Numbered from the stretch's first letter, positions 1 through 6,982 are shown. The stretch: 16,267 nt of DNA from Candidatus Aminicenantota bacterium (GCA_026706325.1 JAPOYZ010000012.1:1-16267); one strand, 5' to 3'. Program-made: numbers and translations. The notes: generated by a model not told the origin, from the letters alone.

Positions 1-5
1 GGCAT
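1..5 (-). CDS. Probable start of HigA-type antitoxin, cut by window edge
   Basis: An ATG read on the minus strand at 5-3 follows the stop of the HigB-like gene by 18 bases and has a GGAG ribosome site a few bases upstream. Only two codons' worth of sequence are in the window, so the protein itself cannot be seen. In HigBA loci the toxin gene comes first and the helix-turn-helix antitoxin follows closely, often starting Met-Pro, which agrees with the visible ATGCC. The identity rests on gene order alone. Confidence 0.35.
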
Positions 6-23
6 GATGCTTGCTCCCTAGTG

Positions 24-290
24 CTAATCGACAAGGGCTACGTCCACTGCCTCGCCTCCGATGAAGCGAAAGACGATTCTCCAGTTTGCCGAGACTCGTA
101 CACTCCAATATCCTCGCCGACCACCCTGCAACAGATGCAGCCGGTAACCGGGTTGATCCAGATCTGTCGGTGACGAAGCTACGGCTAAATCCGCCAGCAC
201 GCGGCGGACGCGGCGGACGTGGGCTGGGTTCAGTCGTCGGCTGTCGCCACGGTCGAACAAGCGTCTCAACCCTGTGTGGACGATTCGCAC
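24..290 (-). CDS. higB: HigB/RelE-superfamily toxin (plasmid maintenance killer type)
   Basis: This 88-residue basic protein matches the HigB branch of the RelE/ParE fold in length and pattern. It has an N-terminal GLRRLFDRGD segment, then the core LHLLQGGRRGYWSVRVSANWRIVFRF at about residues 51-76, then an acidic C-terminal strand ending VALVD. HigB toxins are ribosome-dependent mRNA interferases, neutralised by a HigA antitoxin that also represses the operon. Translation begins at GTG (290); the frame upstream closes at a TAA with no better start. The -10 box lies only about 15 bases before this GTG, so the mRNA would be nearly leaderless. The usual C-terminal Tyr-His ending is absent, and the protein stops a few residues earlier than many relatives. 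The family call is firm; toxicity is inferred. Confidence 0.88.
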   Translation of the reverse strand: MRIVHTGLRRLFDRGDSRRLNPAHVRRVRRVLADLAVASSPTDLDQPGYRLHLLQGGRRGYWSVRVSANWRIVFRFIGGEAVDVALVD

Positions 291-304
291 TGACGCACTT
301 AAGT

Positions 305-333
305 ATTATCACGTGCAACATGCAGTGTTGCAA
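305..333 (-). promoter_or_regulatory. Promoter and palindromic operator of the higBA locus
   Basis: On the minus strand a -35 box TTGCAA (333-328) and a -10 box GATAAT (310-305) are separated by exactly 17 bases. The spacer and the -35 overlap a perfect 7-bp inverted repeat, TGCAACA at 314-320 and TGTTGCA at 326-332, with a 5-base centre. A palindrome between promoter boxes is the usual place for a HigA autorepressor to bind. The assignment as operator is inferred from position. Confidence 0.68.
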
Positions 334-472
334 GTGAATTTTCACACTCCATGGCGGGGGAATCCAGGCTCGACCAGCTCCCCCTCGGGGTAATGCCCGT
401 TAACCTAAACTAACGGAAGTACTGCGGAAAAGACGAGAATTTCGCAGCCTTGAACGGGTGACCGATCTCCGA

Positions 473-501
473 TTTCCGCCGCAAAGGCGGCGAGGCGGAA
501 A
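473..501 (-). terminator. Stem-loop after the GNAT gene, possible terminator
   Basis: About 20 bases past the acetyltransferase stop, TTTCCGCC (473-480) and GGCGGAAA (494-501) form an 8-bp stem. An inner GCCGC/GCGGC pairing is an alternative. No clear T-run follows on the minus strand, so it could be a weak terminator, an mRNA-stabilising stem or a small repeat. Confidence 0.4.
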
Positions 502-521
502 ACTGAAAATTGAGTCCATAC

Positions 522-1883
522 TCACCAGACACCCCAGACGTGCGACGGCTGTTTGGGGAATAAGGCGTTGAGCAGACTGCGCGTTTCCGGGGACCCGATA
601 TCGCAGTCGGGAATGGCGTACCGGAGCTCATCCGCGGCACGGAACCCGAAGAGCAGCTGCAAGAAAACCAGCCCGGGGAAGAAGGCGTCGCACGCCCCGG
701 AATTCAGCCAGTTGCCGCCCTTCCGCGGCTTGGCCAATCTCTTGACCGCTGCCACATGTCCGTTGTCGAACAACAGGTCCACTCCGGAATCGACGAAGCC
801 GATCGTGAGCCGGCCGCCGTAACCCGCCACCGCTGAATCTGCCACCCGCCGTTCCAGGACCGGTGTGACGTGCCGTAGGAATCCGGCAATGTCGGGCACC
901 CGGACATACCATGCGCGTATCCGCTTCATACGCGGCGACCTGTCGTTCATCACCTCATACGCCGGGTGTTCCGTACCCAGCTCGAACGCCACGTTTCGAA
1001 ACGCGCGTCGAGTCTGTCGCGCGATGTACGCCTTGCCCATCCTCCGGAGATACCTCACAACGCCGGGAGTGACCTCGCGCCAGGAGACGCCTTCCTTCAA
1101 CTCGTAGAGAAGAACCCAGGGTTCACCATCCCAAAGACCCCGGATGTGCACAATGAGTCCCACCGGCTCACCGGTCGCGGCTTCCACGACGCAAATCTCC
1201 AGCTCGGAATAGGTGTTCTCGCTCCGCCCGTTCAGCTCGTACCTCCACAGCCTTTCGTCGCGGACGCAAGAGACCAGGTAGCGCCCCATGGCCGCGTCGT
1301 ACAAGCAGGCCAAGAATGGCAGGTCCCCTTCGGCCGCGGGGCGTACCGTGCAAGGCTCCCGGACGGCATCGTCGAGTGCGGGCCAATTGGAGACGGGGCA
1401 CGAGTACCCCACTCCGAACTCCAGCGCCATCTCGTAGCCGAACTGGCGATAGAACCAGGGGATGCCGCTGATCACCTGCATCTTCTCGCCGCGCTTCGCA
1501 CTCATCTCATGGACGGCGTCCATCTGAACCCGCACCAGCCCGCGCCTTCGATAGTCGGGATGCGTGGACACAAGCTCGATGCGGCCAACACCTATTTCCA
1601 TGCCGCCATAGGACCAGGTTTGCGGGATCAGGTTCAGCATCGACACGATGGCCCCGGACCTCGTGTCTTCCACCAGGGTGAAGTCGCCGGGCTGGAATCC
1701 CGGGAGGGCTCCGCTCATCAGGTCCCGGGTCCAGATTCTGAAAGACTCGGCAAACGTGTGGGGAAGGTGGACCTGGGCCTGGAACTCCGCGGCGGCGTCA
1801 GCATCCTCCGCGGTGGCCTGCCTCAGGGTCAGTCCATCGCCCAAGTCCCTCCGCAACTTCTCCGTCAAGTGGTTACTTTCCAA
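522..1883 (-). CDS. GNAT acetyltransferase with C-terminal SCP2-like domain
   Basis: A 453-residue protein with an N-terminal GNAT domain. Residues 17-35 open with LTLRQATAEDADA, typical of a first GNAT strand. The acetyl-CoA loop is the Q/RxxGxG-like RRRGLV at 112-117 after VSTHPDY, and PWFYRQFGYE at about 142-151 is the usual late GNAT strand-helix. A second, degenerate GNAT-like segment occupies about 175-300, and the tail (about 330-453) resembles the SCP2-like domain of Eis-type enzymes. Eis relatives acetylate amines on aminoglycosides or peptides; the substrate here is unknown. The first candidate start is TTG at 1883, inside the preceding sialidase-like gene (19-base overlap). A second TTG at 1868 overlaps that gene's stop as TTGA and has GGAAAG upstream, so it may be the true start. 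The overlap implies translational coupling. Confidence 0.8.
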   Translation of the reverse strand: MESNHLTEKLRRDLGDGLTLRQATAEDADAAAEFQAQVHLPHTFAESFRIWTRDLMSGALPGFQPGDFTLVEDTRSGAIVSMLNLIPQTWSYGGMEIGVGRIELVSTHPDYRRRGLVRVQMDAVHEMSAKRGEKMQVISGIPWFYRQFGYEMALEFGVGYSCPVSNWPALDDAVREPCTVRPAAEGDLPFLACLYDAAMGRYLVSCVRDERLWRYELNGRSENTYSELEICVVEAATGEPVGLIVHIRGLWDGEPWVLLYELKEGVSWREVTPGVVRYLRRMGKAYIARQTRRAFRNVAFELGTEHPAYEVMNDRSPRMKRIRAWYVRVPDIAGFLRHVTPVLERRVADSAVAGYGGRLTIGFVDSGVDLLFDNGHVAAVKRLAKPRKGGNWLNSGACDAFFPGLVFLQLLFGFRAADELRYAIPDCDIGSPETRSLLNALFPKQPSHVWGVW

Positions 1884-3100
1884 GACGTGATCTGAATGCA
1901 GGTCACGTCGTTGTTCTCGTCCCTTCCGTAGTAGGCGGTCAGAAGGGTGCCGTCATCCAACTGTGTGGTTGTCGGATACCCCAGATCCCTGTTCTTGAGA
2001 TCATCCCGGAGCACGATCTCTCGCTCGATGTCCCAGCTTCGACCCTCATCCGAGCTCAGGCAGGCCCGGATCCCGAATGGCTTTCGCCGGTGGCCGTAGG
2101 TGGCCAGAAGCCGCCCATCCCGGAGCTGCCGGAGATGGGCCGGATACCCCCACATCGGGGTCTTGGCCGGTGTGCTCCAGGTTCGTCCCCGATCGTGCGA
2201 ATCGCTCTGGTAGAGCCATCCGGCCGGCGCCGTTCTGAGAAGAGCGATCATCCGGCCGCTGGGCAGGTGAATCAGGGCCGGCTCGTTGTAGCCTATGCCG
2301 TGAATCCCCTGTTCCCCAATCACGGACGGCTCGCCCCAGCTCCTCCCCCGATCACGAGATCGCAGGACATAGGCGGTCCAGGTCATCGCCAGTTCCGAAG
2401 TCGATGGGTGACCGAACTCCTCGTAGCACGGCAGAAGCAGAGTTCCGTCCGGCAGTTCGACGATCGCCCGGAGTTGACATCCTGATTTGAAGGGAGAGAC
2501 GTCCACGTGGACCGGCTCCAACCAGGTGCGGGCATTGTCCAACGAGTGGAAAACATAGGTCATCTCGTCGCTGTAGCCGGTCGCCCACTCATAAGGCTCC
2601 ACCCGAGTCAAGCGAACATCCGTTCTGCTGTCCACCGAGGCCGCCGGGGCAAAGGAACGGCGGAAGGCGTTGACCATGATCCGTCCGTCGGACAACTGCA
2701 TGATTCCCGGATCATCCATTCCGTAGTACTCGTAACCGCCGATGACTTCGGGATGCTCAGACCAGCTTTCCCCCTGATCGCCGGAGCGGATGATCAGGCC
2801 ATACAACGAGGGATCCGCGTGGGTCAATCGGGCGTTCCGGCGCATGGCTTCGCAGAACGCAATCAGCATTTCTCCATCCCGGCACTTCAGGATGGTCGGC
2901 CAGGCCGAGTACCCGTAAGGGTCCCAAAAGACCACTCTGTGTCTGAGGATTCCCGGATAGGACTTGACTTCAGGAGGAGCAGGAGGCTTCAAGGGAGCCA
3001 CCTCCGGAACTGCCGACAGGCGGCGGGCGCTCAGCGGCAGCGCTCCAAGGACGGTCAAGCGTTTCGCGAATTGCCGACGGGAGAAATTCCTCCAGGTCAT
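1865..3100 (-). CDS. Exported sialidase-like BNR-repeat protein
   Basis: A 411-residue six-bladed-propeller protein of the sialidase superfamily. The N-terminus has a twin-arginine motif (SRRQF, 7-11) and a hydrophobic run (LTVLGALPLSA), so export by Tat is likely. Five Asp-box (BNR) motifs are visible: SGDQGESW (106-113), SLDNARTW (186-193), SRDRGRSW (248-255), SHDRGRTW (301-308) and SSDEGRSW (349-356). NEPALI at 272-277 and YPTTTQLDDGTLLTAYY near 376-391 are also typical of the family. The second box is degenerate. Whether it cleaves sialic acid is open: many members of this superfamily in environmental bacteria are propellers of unknown substrate, and I did not confirm the arginine triad. 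It is the first gene of an overlapping pair with the GNAT gene and lies 81 bases after the VapC stop. Confidence 0.82.
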   Translation of the reverse strand: MTWRNFSRRQFAKRLTVLGALPLSARRLSAVPEVAPLKPPAPPEVKSYPGILRHRVVFWDPYGYSAWPTILKCRDGEMLIAFCEAMRRNARLTHADPSLYGLIIRSGDQGESWSEHPEVIGGYEYYGMDDPGIMQLSDGRIMVNAFRRSFAPAASVDSRTDVRLTRVEPYEWATGYSDEMTYVFHSLDNARTWLEPVHVDVSPFKSGCQLRAIVELPDGTLLLPCYEEFGHPSTSELAMTWTAYVLRSRDRGRSWGEPSVIGEQGIHGIGYNEPALIHLPSGRMIALLRTAPAGWLYQSDSHDRGRTWSTPAKTPMWGYPAHLRQLRDGRLLATYGHRRKPFGIRACLSSDEGRSWDIEREIVLRDDLKNRDLGYPTTTQLDDGTLLTAYYGRDENNDVTCIQITSWKVTT

Positions 3101-3114
3101 GGCGTCCCTTTCGT

Positions 3115-3126
3115 ATTCGATCGAAT
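3115..3126. promoter_or_regulatory. Perfect 12-bp palindrome before the sialidase-like gene
   Basis: ATTCGATCGAAT is a perfect palindrome ending 15 bases before the ATG of the sialidase-like gene. A short palindrome this close to a start could be a repressor site, but it could be chance. I see no convincing -35/-10 pair nearby, so the gene may be read from the upstream toxin-antitoxin promoter. Confidence 0.25.
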
Positions 3127-3181
3127 CTCAGGATGAAACTTCAATACCCAAGATACAGGCAGAAAAAGGATCTTTCCCGTA

Positions 3182-3580
3182 TTACGCTCTCGCGTCCTCG
3201 CGGCGAAGGTGGCCGCTCCAGTTCAGGATGCGCTCATCGGCCGTGAGCAGACTGTGACCCCCCAGGGCAGTCGCGACGATGATGCGGTCGGCTGGATCCC
3301 CGTGGAAGTTCTCCAGGCTGTTGGCGCGGATGGCAATGTCGCCGTCTACCGGAATCTCGACGAGACCATCCTGGAGAAGCCGGGTTCTCCAGGTTCTGAT
3401 GTCCTCCAGCAGGCGGATGCGCCCCTTCGCGTGCAACAGGGCCACCTCCCAGAACGAAAACGCCGACGCCGCCAGCGCGGCTTCCCGTAGTCCCCGTTCC
3501 ATCAGCCCTCTGGTACGAGGCCCGATTTGCCGTCTGCCAAGTCTCGACCACAACAGTACGTGCGTGTCCACCAGTATCAC
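3182..3580 (-). CDS. vapC: VapC-family PIN-domain toxin
   Basis: A 132-residue PIN-domain ribonuclease. The acidic residues expected for metal binding are visible: Asp5 in ILVDTHVLLW, Glu45 in SFWEVA, Asp95/Asp98 in GDPADRIIVATA and Asp115 in LLTADERIL. VapC toxins cleave tRNA or rRNA and are held inactive by the cognate antitoxin. Translation starts at GTG (3580-3578), whose GTGA overlaps the antitoxin TGA stop. The same frame stays open far upstream, but that part runs antiparallel to nothing recognisable and overlaps the antitoxin gene, so the GTG start giving MILVDTHVLLW is clearly right. The pair is followed 81 bases later by the sialidase-like gene. Confidence 0.92.
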   Translation of the reverse strand: MILVDTHVLLWSRLGRRQIGPRTRGLMERGLREAALAASAFSFWEVALLHAKGRIRLLEDIRTWRTRLLQDGLVEIPVDGDIAIRANSLENFHGDPADRIIVATALGGHSLLTADERILNWSGHLRREDARA

Positions 3581-3861
3581 GGATTGGCCACCCGGTCGGG
3601 GTTCACCTCGGCTTCCCACTCCAGGTCGATCGGGGAGATGATGTCGCCGATGATTTCGATCCTGTCTCGATCGGCCCCGAACCAATCCCCGAACCGCTTG
3701 CGGTAGGGCAGGAGGCGCGCGGTTGGGCGGCCGTTCTTGGTGATCACGATCTCTTCTCCGCTCTCTGCCACTTCGTCCATCAGCCTGAGGCACTTGGCCT
3801 TGAACTCGGACGCCTTGATGGTGCGGGATTCACTCGCTCCGTCTCGTTCGGTAACTATCAT
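3577..3861 (-). CDS. vapB: Phd/YefM-type antitoxin of the VapC pair
   Basis: A 94-residue antitoxin. The segment TIKASEFKAKCLRLMDEV (about 14-31) followed by EEIVITKNGRPTARLLP (36-52) is the Phd/YefM DNA-binding fold. The acidic, hydrophobic C-terminus (IIGDIISPIDLEWEAEV) is the kind of tail that wraps a PIN toxin; DI.SP.DL.WE is common in partners of this PIN subfamily. It starts at ATG 3861 with a GAGGAAGG ribosome site (about 3872-3879). It is expected to neutralise the downstream PIN toxin and to repress its own promoter. Stop and toxin start overlap by four bases, keeping the two proteins translationally linked. Confidence 0.92.
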   Translation of the reverse strand: MIVTERDGASESRTIKASEFKAKCLRLMDEVAESGEEIVITKNGRPTARLLPYRKRFGDWFGADRDRIEIIGDIISPIDLEWEAEVNPDRVANP

Positions 3862-3890
3862 GGCTTCACACCCTTCCTCGTGCAGTCTAG

Positions 3891-3919
3891 GATATAACCA
3901 TAGTCACGACCATAGTCAC
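3891..3919 (-). promoter_or_regulatory. Promoter of the VapBC pair with tandem operator-like repeats
   Basis: An 11-base direct repeat ACCATAGTCAC (plus-strand reading) occurs at 3897-3907 and 3909-3919, a 12-base period. On the minus strand the outer copy supplies a -35-like GTGACT (3919-3914) and a -10-like TATATC lies at 3896-3891, with a 17-base spacer. Repeats inside the promoter are the expected binding place for the antitoxin or antitoxin-toxin complex. The boxes match the sigma-70 consensus only moderately. Confidence 0.5.
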
Positions 3920-4009
3920 ATAATACATCGTCTCCAGGGGCCCCACAAAATTGAATCCGGCAGTGGATTCGCATGGACCGCACGCTCCCTTCGCTCATCG
4001 ATGCCTTAT

Positions 4010-4167
4010 CAGTCCGTGGAAAAAGTCCCGCGAGCACCGAGACCGTTCCTGCGCCCGCCGGACAAGGCGCGATGAGGGAGCATACCGGGAGTATGTGACC
4101 GAGTCGCAACGCCGTCCGCCGGGATGCAGGGACGGTCGAATGCCGTGACGACTTTTTCCACGGGCTG
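4010..4167. repeat. Long imperfect palindrome, MITE/REP-like element
   Basis: The 158-bp segment is an inverted repeat with its centre at about 4088. The ends are CAGTCCGTGGAAAAAGTC (from 4010) and the reverse complement of CAGCCCGTGGAAAAAGTC (to 4167), 17 of 18 matching. The middle closes as CATAC-CGGGA-GTATG (4081-4095). The arms between are imperfect but symmetric: for example CCTGC...CCGGAC on the left faces GTCCG...GCAGG on the right. No gene fits across it. The shape resembles non-autonomous palindromic repeats found in many copies in environmental genomes; copy number here is unknown. Confidence 0.72.
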
Positions 4168-4192
4168 TTATACCTGCAGCACAAGCTCCGCC

Positions 4193-4218
4193 GAGAACGG
4201 AACTGTCCCTTTATCTTC
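4193..4218 (+). repeat. Dispersed 26-bp repeat, copy 1
   Basis: This segment, beginning GAGAACGG and ending CCCTTTATCTTC, matches 5165-5190 at 25 of 26 positions in the same orientation. It lies 25 bases beyond the long palindrome and about 110 bases before the methyltransferase start. The core ACTGTCCC is palindromic in the other copy (GGGACTGTCCC). Confidence 0.75.
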
Positions 4219-4220
4219 GT

Positions 4221-4256
4221 TGCACGATAATGAGGGGATGCACGATAGTGAGGGAA
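4221..4256 (+). repeat. 18-bp tandem duplication
   Basis: Two adjacent 18-base units starting TGCACGATA (4221-4238 and 4239-4256) differ at two positions. TTGCAC at 4220-4225 and GATAGT at 4244-4249 (18-base spacer) could serve as a weak promoter for the methyltransferase gene, with the duplication in its spacer. That role is speculative. Confidence 0.5.
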
Positions 4257-4320
4257 TAGATGTTGCAGCCAGAACCGCCGCCGCTTCCGCCTCGGTCCGC
4301 CCGTCTCGAACACCATCGAC

Positions 4321-4330
4321 AGGAGCGGTC
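4321..4330 (+). promoter_or_regulatory. Ribosome site that fixes the methyltransferase start
   Basis: AGGAG at 4321-4325 lies five bases before ATG 4331. The reading frame is open further upstream to an ATG at 4124, but that stretch runs through the palindrome, the dispersed repeat and the tandem duplication and has no protein-like composition. Confidence 0.75.
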
Positions 4331-5086
4331 ATGCCGCCGGATCGAGCCAGCGCGCTGTTCTTCGAGCTGTTCAGTAGGTTGCCCCGGCAGGGACCGGGAA
4401 ACACAGCGAGCACGCGTCGGGCCCTCGGGCTCGTGCCAGGCGTCGGGCCGCGGACGCGGGTGCTCGACATCGGCTCCGGGACCGGCGCCCAGACTCTGGT
4501 GCTGGCGGAGAGTTCGCCGTTGCGCATCGTCGCCGTCGACAACCACCCCCCATTCATCGACGCGTTGAACCGCAAGGCCAATGAACTGGGCATCGCGGAT
4601 CGACTGGAAGCCCGCGTGGCGGACATGTACCGGCTCGACTTTGCCGACGGTTCGTTCGACCTGATCTGGTGCGAAGGCGCCATCAACATCATGGGCGTCG
4701 AAGCGGGCCTGCGGGCCTGGCGCCGGCTGGTGCGACCCAACGGGCACGTCGCGCTGACCGAGGTGTGCTGGCGGAAGCCCGAACCGCCCGCCGAATGCGT
4801 CGCGTTCTGGAAGCGGGAGTACCCGGCGATCCGAGACATCTCCGCGCTCCTGGAAGCCGTCGAGGCGTGCGGCTACGAGACCGTGGGGCACTTTCCGCTC
4901 CCCGCGTCGGCGTGGTGGGACGACTACTATCGGCCTCTGCAGGACAACGTGACCGCATTCCGCAAGCGTCATCGCGGCGCGCCGGATGCGCAAGAGCTGG
5001 CGGACCAGTGCCAACACGAAATAGACATCTGGCATTCCTACTCGGAATTCTACGGCTACGAGTTCCTTGTGCTGCGTGTCGGTTGA
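4331..5086 (+). CDS. Class I SAM-dependent methyltransferase
   Basis: A 251-residue soluble methyltransferase. The SAM-binding motif I is VLDIGSGTG (44-52), the acidic end of the second strand is IVAVDNHPPF (Asp70), a motif with Asp99 follows in VADMYRLDF, and FDLIWCEGAINIMG (109-122) is the strand-4 region. The first 30 residues (FFELFSRLPRQGPGNTASTRRAL) form a conserved-looking N-terminal cap seen in small-molecule methyltransferases. The C-terminal third (SAWWDDYYRPLQ, IDIWHSYSEFYGYEF) is rich in aromatics and probably shapes the substrate pocket; the substrate is unknown. It begins at ATG 4331. The gene stands alone, flanked on both sides by the same 26-bp repeat in direct orientation, which may mean that it was carried in or is prone to recombination. 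Confidence 0.85.
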   Translation: MPPDRASALFFELFSRLPRQGPGNTASTRRALGLVPGVGPRTRVLDIGSGTGAQTLVLAESSPLRIVAVDNHPPFIDALNRKANELGIADRLEARVADMYRLDFADGSFDLIWCEGAINIMGVEAGLRAWRRLVRPNGHVALTEVCWRKPEPPAECVAFWKREYPAIRDISALLEAVEACGYETVGHFPLPASAWWDDYYRPLQDNVTAFRKRHRGAPDAQELADQCQHEIDIWHSYSEFYGYEFLVLRVG

Positions 5087-5164
5087 AGCCCGCTACGACC
5101 GGGGCGCCGCGAGGGTAGGCGTCCTCCCGGGGGTGCGGCGTTCTGTGCGTAAGCCGAGATCTCG

Positions 5165-5190
5165 GAGAACGGGACTGTCCCTTTATCTTC
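5165..5190 (+). repeat. Dispersed 26-bp repeat, copy 2
   Basis: Same orientation as 4193-4218 with one mismatch (G instead of A at the ninth base). This copy contains the 11-base palindrome GGGACTGTCCC. It lies 78 bases after the methyltransferase stop, so the two copies bracket that gene. Confidence 0.75.
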
Positions 5191-5302
5191 TCGCCTCTCT
5201 CCCCCTTCTTCGCCCTTCTGCCCGGCTGAGTCAGAATAGATTGTCGACGATGTCCCCGCCCGACTCCAAGGGGTCCTGTTTTGACCCGGGGTCCCTGCCT
5301 GG

Positions 5303-5328
5303 ATAGACTCGCCGTCCGTTTTCGGCCG
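5303..5328 (+). repeat. Related 26-bp leader sequence, copy 1
   Basis: GATAGACTC followed by CGTCCG and TTCGGCC in this stretch matches 8733-8758 at 23 of 26 positions; a further GGGCAC follows in both. Here it lies just before the ribosome site of the beta-propeller gene. Confidence 0.55.
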
Positions 5329-5350
5329 AGGGGGCACACGGAGGATCGGG

Positions 5351-6865
5351 ATGACGAGATCAGGTCTGCTCGCGGTTCTGCTGTTCGCGGCACCGGCGCC
5401 GGCTTCCGGCAGCGGCCAAAAGCCCCAAGCTCTCGACATCGGCGACCGGCTGGAGCCCATGGTGGACGACTACTTGATCGACACCATGACCGGGGACGTC
5501 CGGCTGGAGCTCCAGACGCCCACCTCCGGCGGCAAGGCGCTCGACTTCGACGAGCCATGGGAAGGCACCACCTGCTTCTATGTCTCGCTGGTCCACGGAG
5601 ATGGTCTCTACCGCCTTTACTACCGGGGCCACAGCGATCCCTCCTACGCGGTTCCATCCCTCCTTGAACCGGGCGAGACCATGATCCCCGAACATCCCGA
5701 GGTGACCTGCTACGCCGAGAGCCGGGACGGCCGGAACTGGACCAAGCCGTCGCTGGGGCTGGTGGAGTTTGATGGATCGAAGGAGAACAACATCATCTGG
5801 GACGGCTTCGGCAACCACAATTTCATGGTGTTTCTCGACACCAATCCCAAAACTCCCCCCGGGGAACGGTACAAGGCGCTGGCCTCGGGACACCCGAACC
5901 GCCCCTTGAAACGTATCGTGGGAATGGTTTCTCCCGACGGCATCCACTGGAAACCGATCCGCGAGGAACCGATCCTCACCCAGCCTCCGACGGATTGGGG
6001 TGGCGACGGAATCCTCTGGGACGGGTACAGGAACGAGTACGCCGCCTATCTCCGGGTCTGGCATCCACCCCGTCACACCGGGTCCGGCGAGCAGCGGATG
6101 GCCACGATCCGGGCCATCGGCCGGGCCACTTCGCCCGATTTCCTGAACTGGAGCGAGTTGGAGGACATCGACCTGGGAGACGGTCCCAGAGACCACTTCT
6201 ACACCAACGGAATCACGCCGTACTTCCGGGCGCCCCACATTTTCCTGGGCTTCCCCAAGCGTTTCGTCCCCTGGCGGACCCAGTTTGCCGATGCGCCCAC
6301 ATACGGCGCCTCCGACACCGTATTCATGACCAGCCGAGACGGCCTGAACTGGGACCGCAGGTTTCCCCAATCCTTTATTCGGCCCGGACGCGAGAAGAGG
6401 AATTGGGGCAACCGCACCAACGGAACAGCCACCGGCGTCGTCTCTACCGGAGACGATGAGATCTCCCTCTACGTGATCCGCCACTACATGTTCCCCAGCA
6501 TTCACATGGAGCGGATGGTCCTGAGAACCGACGGGTTCGTCTCGCTCAACGCCGGCTACCGCGGAGGCGAAGTGTTGACCAAGCCCCTGACCTTCCAGGG
6601 GAGCAACCTGGTGCTCAACTTCGCCACTTCCGCGGCGGGAAGCATCCGGATCGAGATTCAGGACGAAGCCGGACGGCCGCTTCCCGGATTCGCTCTGGAG
6701 GAATCGCCGCTGGTCTGGGGCGACGAGGTCGAGCACACGGTCCGTTGGAAACGGTCCCACTCCGGCGCCACGTCGGATGAGCCTTTGAAGCGAATCTCGG
6801 GCAAACCGGTGCGGCTGCGCCTGGTGATGAAGGACGCCGATCTCTTCTCTGTGAGTTTTCGGTGA
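5351..6865 (+). CDS. Secreted beta-propeller glycosidase-like protein
   Basis: A 504-residue protein with a signal peptide (MTRSGLLAVLLFAAPAPASG). Residues about 30-400 carry the repeated blade pattern of five-bladed GH32/GH43-like propellers: LYRLYYRG (86-93), CYAESRDGRNWTKP (120-133), GMVSPDGIHWKPI (191-203), GRATSPDFLNWSE and VFMTSRDGLNWDRR. The C-terminal 100 residues (LTFQGSNLVLNFATSAAGSIRIEIQDEAGRPLPGF, then PVRLRLVMKDADLFSVSFR) form a beta-sandwich usually found at the end of this family in Planctomycetota, Verrucomicrobiota and Acidobacteriota. The family is commonly annotated only as hypothetical or glycosyl hydrolase-like. Catalytic residues cannot be assigned by eye, so activity is inferred from fold. 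GGAGGA at 5340-5345, five bases before the ATG, makes the start secure. Confidence 0.7.
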   Translation: MTRSGLLAVLLFAAPAPASGSGQKPQALDIGDRLEPMVDDYLIDTMTGDVRLELQTPTSGGKALDFDEPWEGTTCFYVSLVHGDGLYRLYYRGHSDPSYAVPSLLEPGETMIPEHPEVTCYAESRDGRNWTKPSLGLVEFDGSKENNIIWDGFGNHNFMVFLDTNPKTPPGERYKALASGHPNRPLKRIVGMVSPDGIHWKPIREEPILTQPPTDWGGDGILWDGYRNEYAAYLRVWHPPRHTGSGEQRMATIRAIGRATSPDFLNWSELEDIDLGDGPRDHFYTNGITPYFRAPHIFLGFPKRFVPWRTQFADAPTYGASDTVFMTSRDGLNWDRRFPQSFIRPGREKRNWGNRTNGTATGVVSTGDDEISLYVIRHYMFPSIHMERMVLRTDGFVSLNAGYRGGEVLTKPLTFQGSNLVLNFATSAAGSIRIEIQDEAGRPLPGFALEESPLVWGDEVEHTVRWKRSHSGATSDEPLKRISGKPVRLRLVMKDADLFSVSFR

Positions 6866-6982
6866 ATTCGAAGCAAGATCCGCGTTGCCTCCCCCCCTAC
6901 GGTGGAAACCCCGGAGCGAACATGGGATAACAGTGCGACCCGTAACTTCCATTGTGGACTCGCTAAAGCAGGAGAAACCGGT

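Noticed and set aside
3581..3793. Upstream extension of the VapC frame
   Set aside because: It overlaps the antitoxin gene in another frame; the GTG at 3580 gives the typical PIN N-terminus.
3858..4316. 152-codon open frame on the minus strand
   Set aside because: It runs through the long palindrome, the dispersed repeat and the VapBC promoter, has a very basic composition without pattern, and has no ribosome site.
4124..4330. In-frame upstream extension of the methyltransferase
   Set aside because: The stretch consists of repeat elements, and a strong AGGAG site sits five bases before ATG 4331.
5200..5300. Possible terminator or promoter in the pyrimidine-rich stretch after repeat copy 2
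   Set aside because: Only a weak GGGTC/GACCC stem is visible and no T-run or convincing promoter boxes.
5360..6952. 530-codon open frame antisense to the propeller gene
   Set aside because: It mirrors the codon bias of a GC-rich gene; the sense strand has a signal peptide, ribosome site and recognisable fold.
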